From positions 1-44,504 of the forward strand of contig SFOJ01000008.1 of assembly GCA_004552445.1 (NCBI GenBank): DNA of 44,504 nucleotides. Reading direction: 5' to 3'. Source of the stretch: Mollicutes bacterium (GTDB lineage: Bacteria > Bacillota_I > Bacilli_A > RF39 > UBA660). The translations under genes and the position numbers were made by a program. Numbering within the stretch: position 1 is the stretch's first letter; every line of letters begins with the position of its first letter. Shown here piece by piece: positions 42,980 to 44,504 of the stretch. The notes beneath the pieces were generated by a model that was not told where the DNA came from, did no database searches, and was given only the letters and a program-made list of their open reading frames with translations.

Positions 42980-44362
42980 ATGAAAAAAGGTAGATTATAT
43001 GATAGACAAGAAATTGAACTTATTGCTAAATCTGCAATTGGTAAATCATTAAATGATATTTTAAATGAAGAATTAGTAACTATAGAAGATAAAGAAGCCA
43101 ATAAAGGTGGATTTGGGCAACTAATAGAGAAGTATCTTTTTGGTATGGATAATAATAGTGATTCTGAACCTGATTTTATGCCAGCTGGTATTGAATTAAA
43201 AGTTACTCCATATAAAAGAATTAAAAAAAACGAATTGTCTGCTAAAGAAAGACTTGTATTAAATATAATTGATTATGAAACTGAATATAAAAATGAATTT
43301 AGAAGTAGTCATTTTTGGTATAAAAATAATAAGATTCAACTTTTATGGTATTTATGGGAAGCAGGTAAAGATAAAAAAGATTTAAAGATAACTCATGAAA
43401 AGTTATTAGAACTTGCAAAAAATGAAGATTTAAAACAAATAGAAGAAGACTGGAATTTAATTATTAAAAAGATTAGAGACGGTAAGGCCCACGAAATATC
43501 TGAAGCTGATACAATGTATCTTGGAGCTTGTTCAAAAGGTGCTAATGCTTTATCCACAAGAAAACAACCATTTAGTGATATTCCAGCTATGCAAAGAGCA
43601 TTTTGTTTTAAAAATTCTTATATGACTCAGTTAGTAAGAAAATATATAGGTAATTATTCTGATGTTGAAAAAGTATTAAAGAATACTACTGATTCATTTA
43701 ATGAATTTGTTAATGGAGTTATAACTAAATATAAAGGAAAAACTCAAAAAGAATTAATGAAAGAGTTTGGAATTGAATCAACTGCTAAAAGTATTAATAG
43801 TATGTTGATAAATAGAATGTTTAATGTTAAAAGTGAATTGGATAAAACAGATGAATTTCAAAAAGCTAATATAGTTCCAAAGACTATTAGAATAGAAGAA
43901 AATGGTAGAATAAAAGAATGTATTTCATTTCCAGCATTTGAATTTACTGATATAGTTGAACAAGACTGGGAAACATCTGATTTAAAAGAACAATTTGAAA
44001 CAACTAAATATATGTTCTTTATCTTTAAATGTGAAAATGGAGAATATGTTTTTAAAGATATAAAAATATGGAATATGCCAGAAATGGATATTCAAACTTG
44101 GGTTATGGATATGTGGAAGAAAACATATAATACAATTAAAACAGGTAATATAGTAAGGTATATCAAAGATGGAAAAAGAAAAACCAATTTTGTTGGCTCA
44201 AGTGAAAATAGAGTATGCCATGTAAGACCTCATGGTAGAGATTCAAAAGATACATTTAAATTGCCAGTAGCTGATAAATTAACTGGTGCAACTGAATATA
44301 CTAAACATTGTTTTTGGATAAATAATAGTTATATTAAAGAGATATTTAATGAATATTTATAA
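42980..44362 (+). CDS. Sau3AI-like type II restriction endonuclease (GATC)
   Basis: 460 residues, close to Sau3AI (~490). Sau3AI has two MutH-like domains and cuts before GATC. Matches recalled from Sau3AI include PAGIELKVTPYKR with catalytic Asp65 ... Glu72-x-Lys74, LSAKERLVLNIIDYE, GKAHEISE, YLGACSKGANALSTRKQPFSD, QRAFCFKNSYMT..LRKY-type segment, VCHVRPHGRDS, and the final CFWINNSYIKE. The first domain has the catalytic D...ExK set; the second is the likely regulatory DNA-binding half. ATG 42980 has the ribosome site AAAGGAG. It is divergent from the methyltransferase. A third GATC (42962-42965) lies just before the ribosome site. Confidence 0.93.
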   Translation: MKKGRLYDRQEIELIAKSAIGKSLNDILNEELVTIEDKEANKGGFGQLIEKYLFGMDNNSDSEPDFMPAGIELKVTPYKRIKKNELSAKERLVLNIIDYETEYKNEFRSSHFWYKNNKIQLLWYLWEAGKDKKDLKITHEKLLELAKNEDLKQIEEDWNLIIKKIRDGKAHEISEADTMYLGACSKGANALSTRKQPFSDIPAMQRAFCFKNSYMTQLVRKYIGNYSDVEKVLKNTTDSFNEFVNGVITKYKGKTQKELMKEFGIESTAKSINSMLINRMFNVKSELDKTDEFQKANIVPKTIRIEENGRIKECISFPAFEFTDIVEQDWETSDLKEQFETTKYMFFIFKCENGEYVFKDIKIWNMPEMDIQTWVMDMWKKTYNTIKTGNIVRYIKDGKRKTNFVGSSENRVCHVRPHGRDSKDTFKLPVADKLTGATEYTKHCFWINNSYIKEIFNEYL

Positions 44363-44504
44363 AAAAATAAAAAATTTTTTTTAGTGATTTTTCAAAAATG
44401 GTGCCTATTTTTGCACTTTTTTCTGTTTTTTTATTTCTTTGTAGTAAAAGGGCAAATTGATGATAAAGTGAAGTATAAATCACTTTTAAATTAAAGGTTA
44501 AAGT

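Noticed and set aside
44384..44480. Inverted repeat AGTGATTT / AAATCACT after the endonuclease gene
   Set aside because: Only 8 bp, about 75 bp apart, in very AT-rich DNA. Nothing else in 44363-44504 supports a gene, attachment site or terminator.
1..44504. tRNA, rRNA, riboswitch or CRISPR arrays
   Set aside because: I found no cloverleaf, conserved rRNA stretch, riboswitch core or regularly spaced repeats on reading the window. A covariance-model scan would be the decisive test.
1..44504. Mycoplasma-type code with TGA as tryptophan
   Set aside because: Full-length housekeeping proteins are read with TGG tryptophans and no internal TGA, so the standard code fits.

Overview
The window looks like chromosome of a very AT-rich Gram-positive bacterium (Bacillota/Bacilli-like, possibly an uncultured gut lineage). 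It carries peptidoglycan genes (murD, a GH25 muramidase, an amidase fragment), lipobox lipoproteins, AddA/AddB repair instead of RecBCD, clear AGGAGG-type ribosome sites and many extended -10 promoters (TGnTATAAT). The standard genetic code fits, because full-length housekeeping frames read without TGA recoding. The genus cannot be named from this sequence alone.

Layout. 1-5.6 kb: acyl-CoA synthetase N-terminal part divergent from a TetR regulator, a small papain-like candidate, a decayed membrane gene, a Sel1-repeat protein, a broken GGDEF gene and a NERD-HRDC protein. 5.6-8.7 kb, minus strand: murD with a zinc-ribbon membrane protein, and an HD hydrolase overlapping a CmpB-type membrane protein. 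8.8-21.6 kb: DUF362 protein, CBS-type inorganic pyrophosphatase, GH25 lipoprotein, guanylate kinase, a small helical protein, an LppM-like lipoprotein, an ABC ATPase with its large FtsX-type permease, glyA, ybaK, a degenerate signal peptidase and a small coiled-coil protein. 21.7-32.0 kb: compact addB and addA, a lipoprotein, a lipid kinase overlapping a MazG-like hydrolase, a CtpE-like P-type ATPase and rdgB.

The accessory part starts after rdgB. A 138-bp segment (rdgB 3' end, its terminator and the first codons of a cell-wall amidase gene) is repeated about 5.5 kb downstream at roughly 93% identity. Between the copies lie a decayed stretch and a 1620-residue surface protein with a CotH kinase domain. 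The downstream amidase copy is itself cut off after about 100 codons. It is followed by a YobI-like membrane P-loop NTPase and a complete Sau3AI-type (GATC-specific by homology) restriction-modification system, so this looks like a repeatedly invaded locus ending in a defence island.

The strongest unusual signal is in the 171-bp region between the methyltransferase and endonuclease genes. The methyltransferase has two tandem promoters of identical form (TTGATC, 17 bp, TATAAT), and each -35 box contains the GATC that the enzyme is predicted to methylate. This suggests direct methylation feedback. The neighbouring NTPase gene has a 15-bp hairpin followed by a U-run between its promoter and its start, which looks like an attenuator. 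Three genes elsewhere have a -10 box exactly 6 nt before the start codon and no ribosome site, suggesting leaderless mRNAs.
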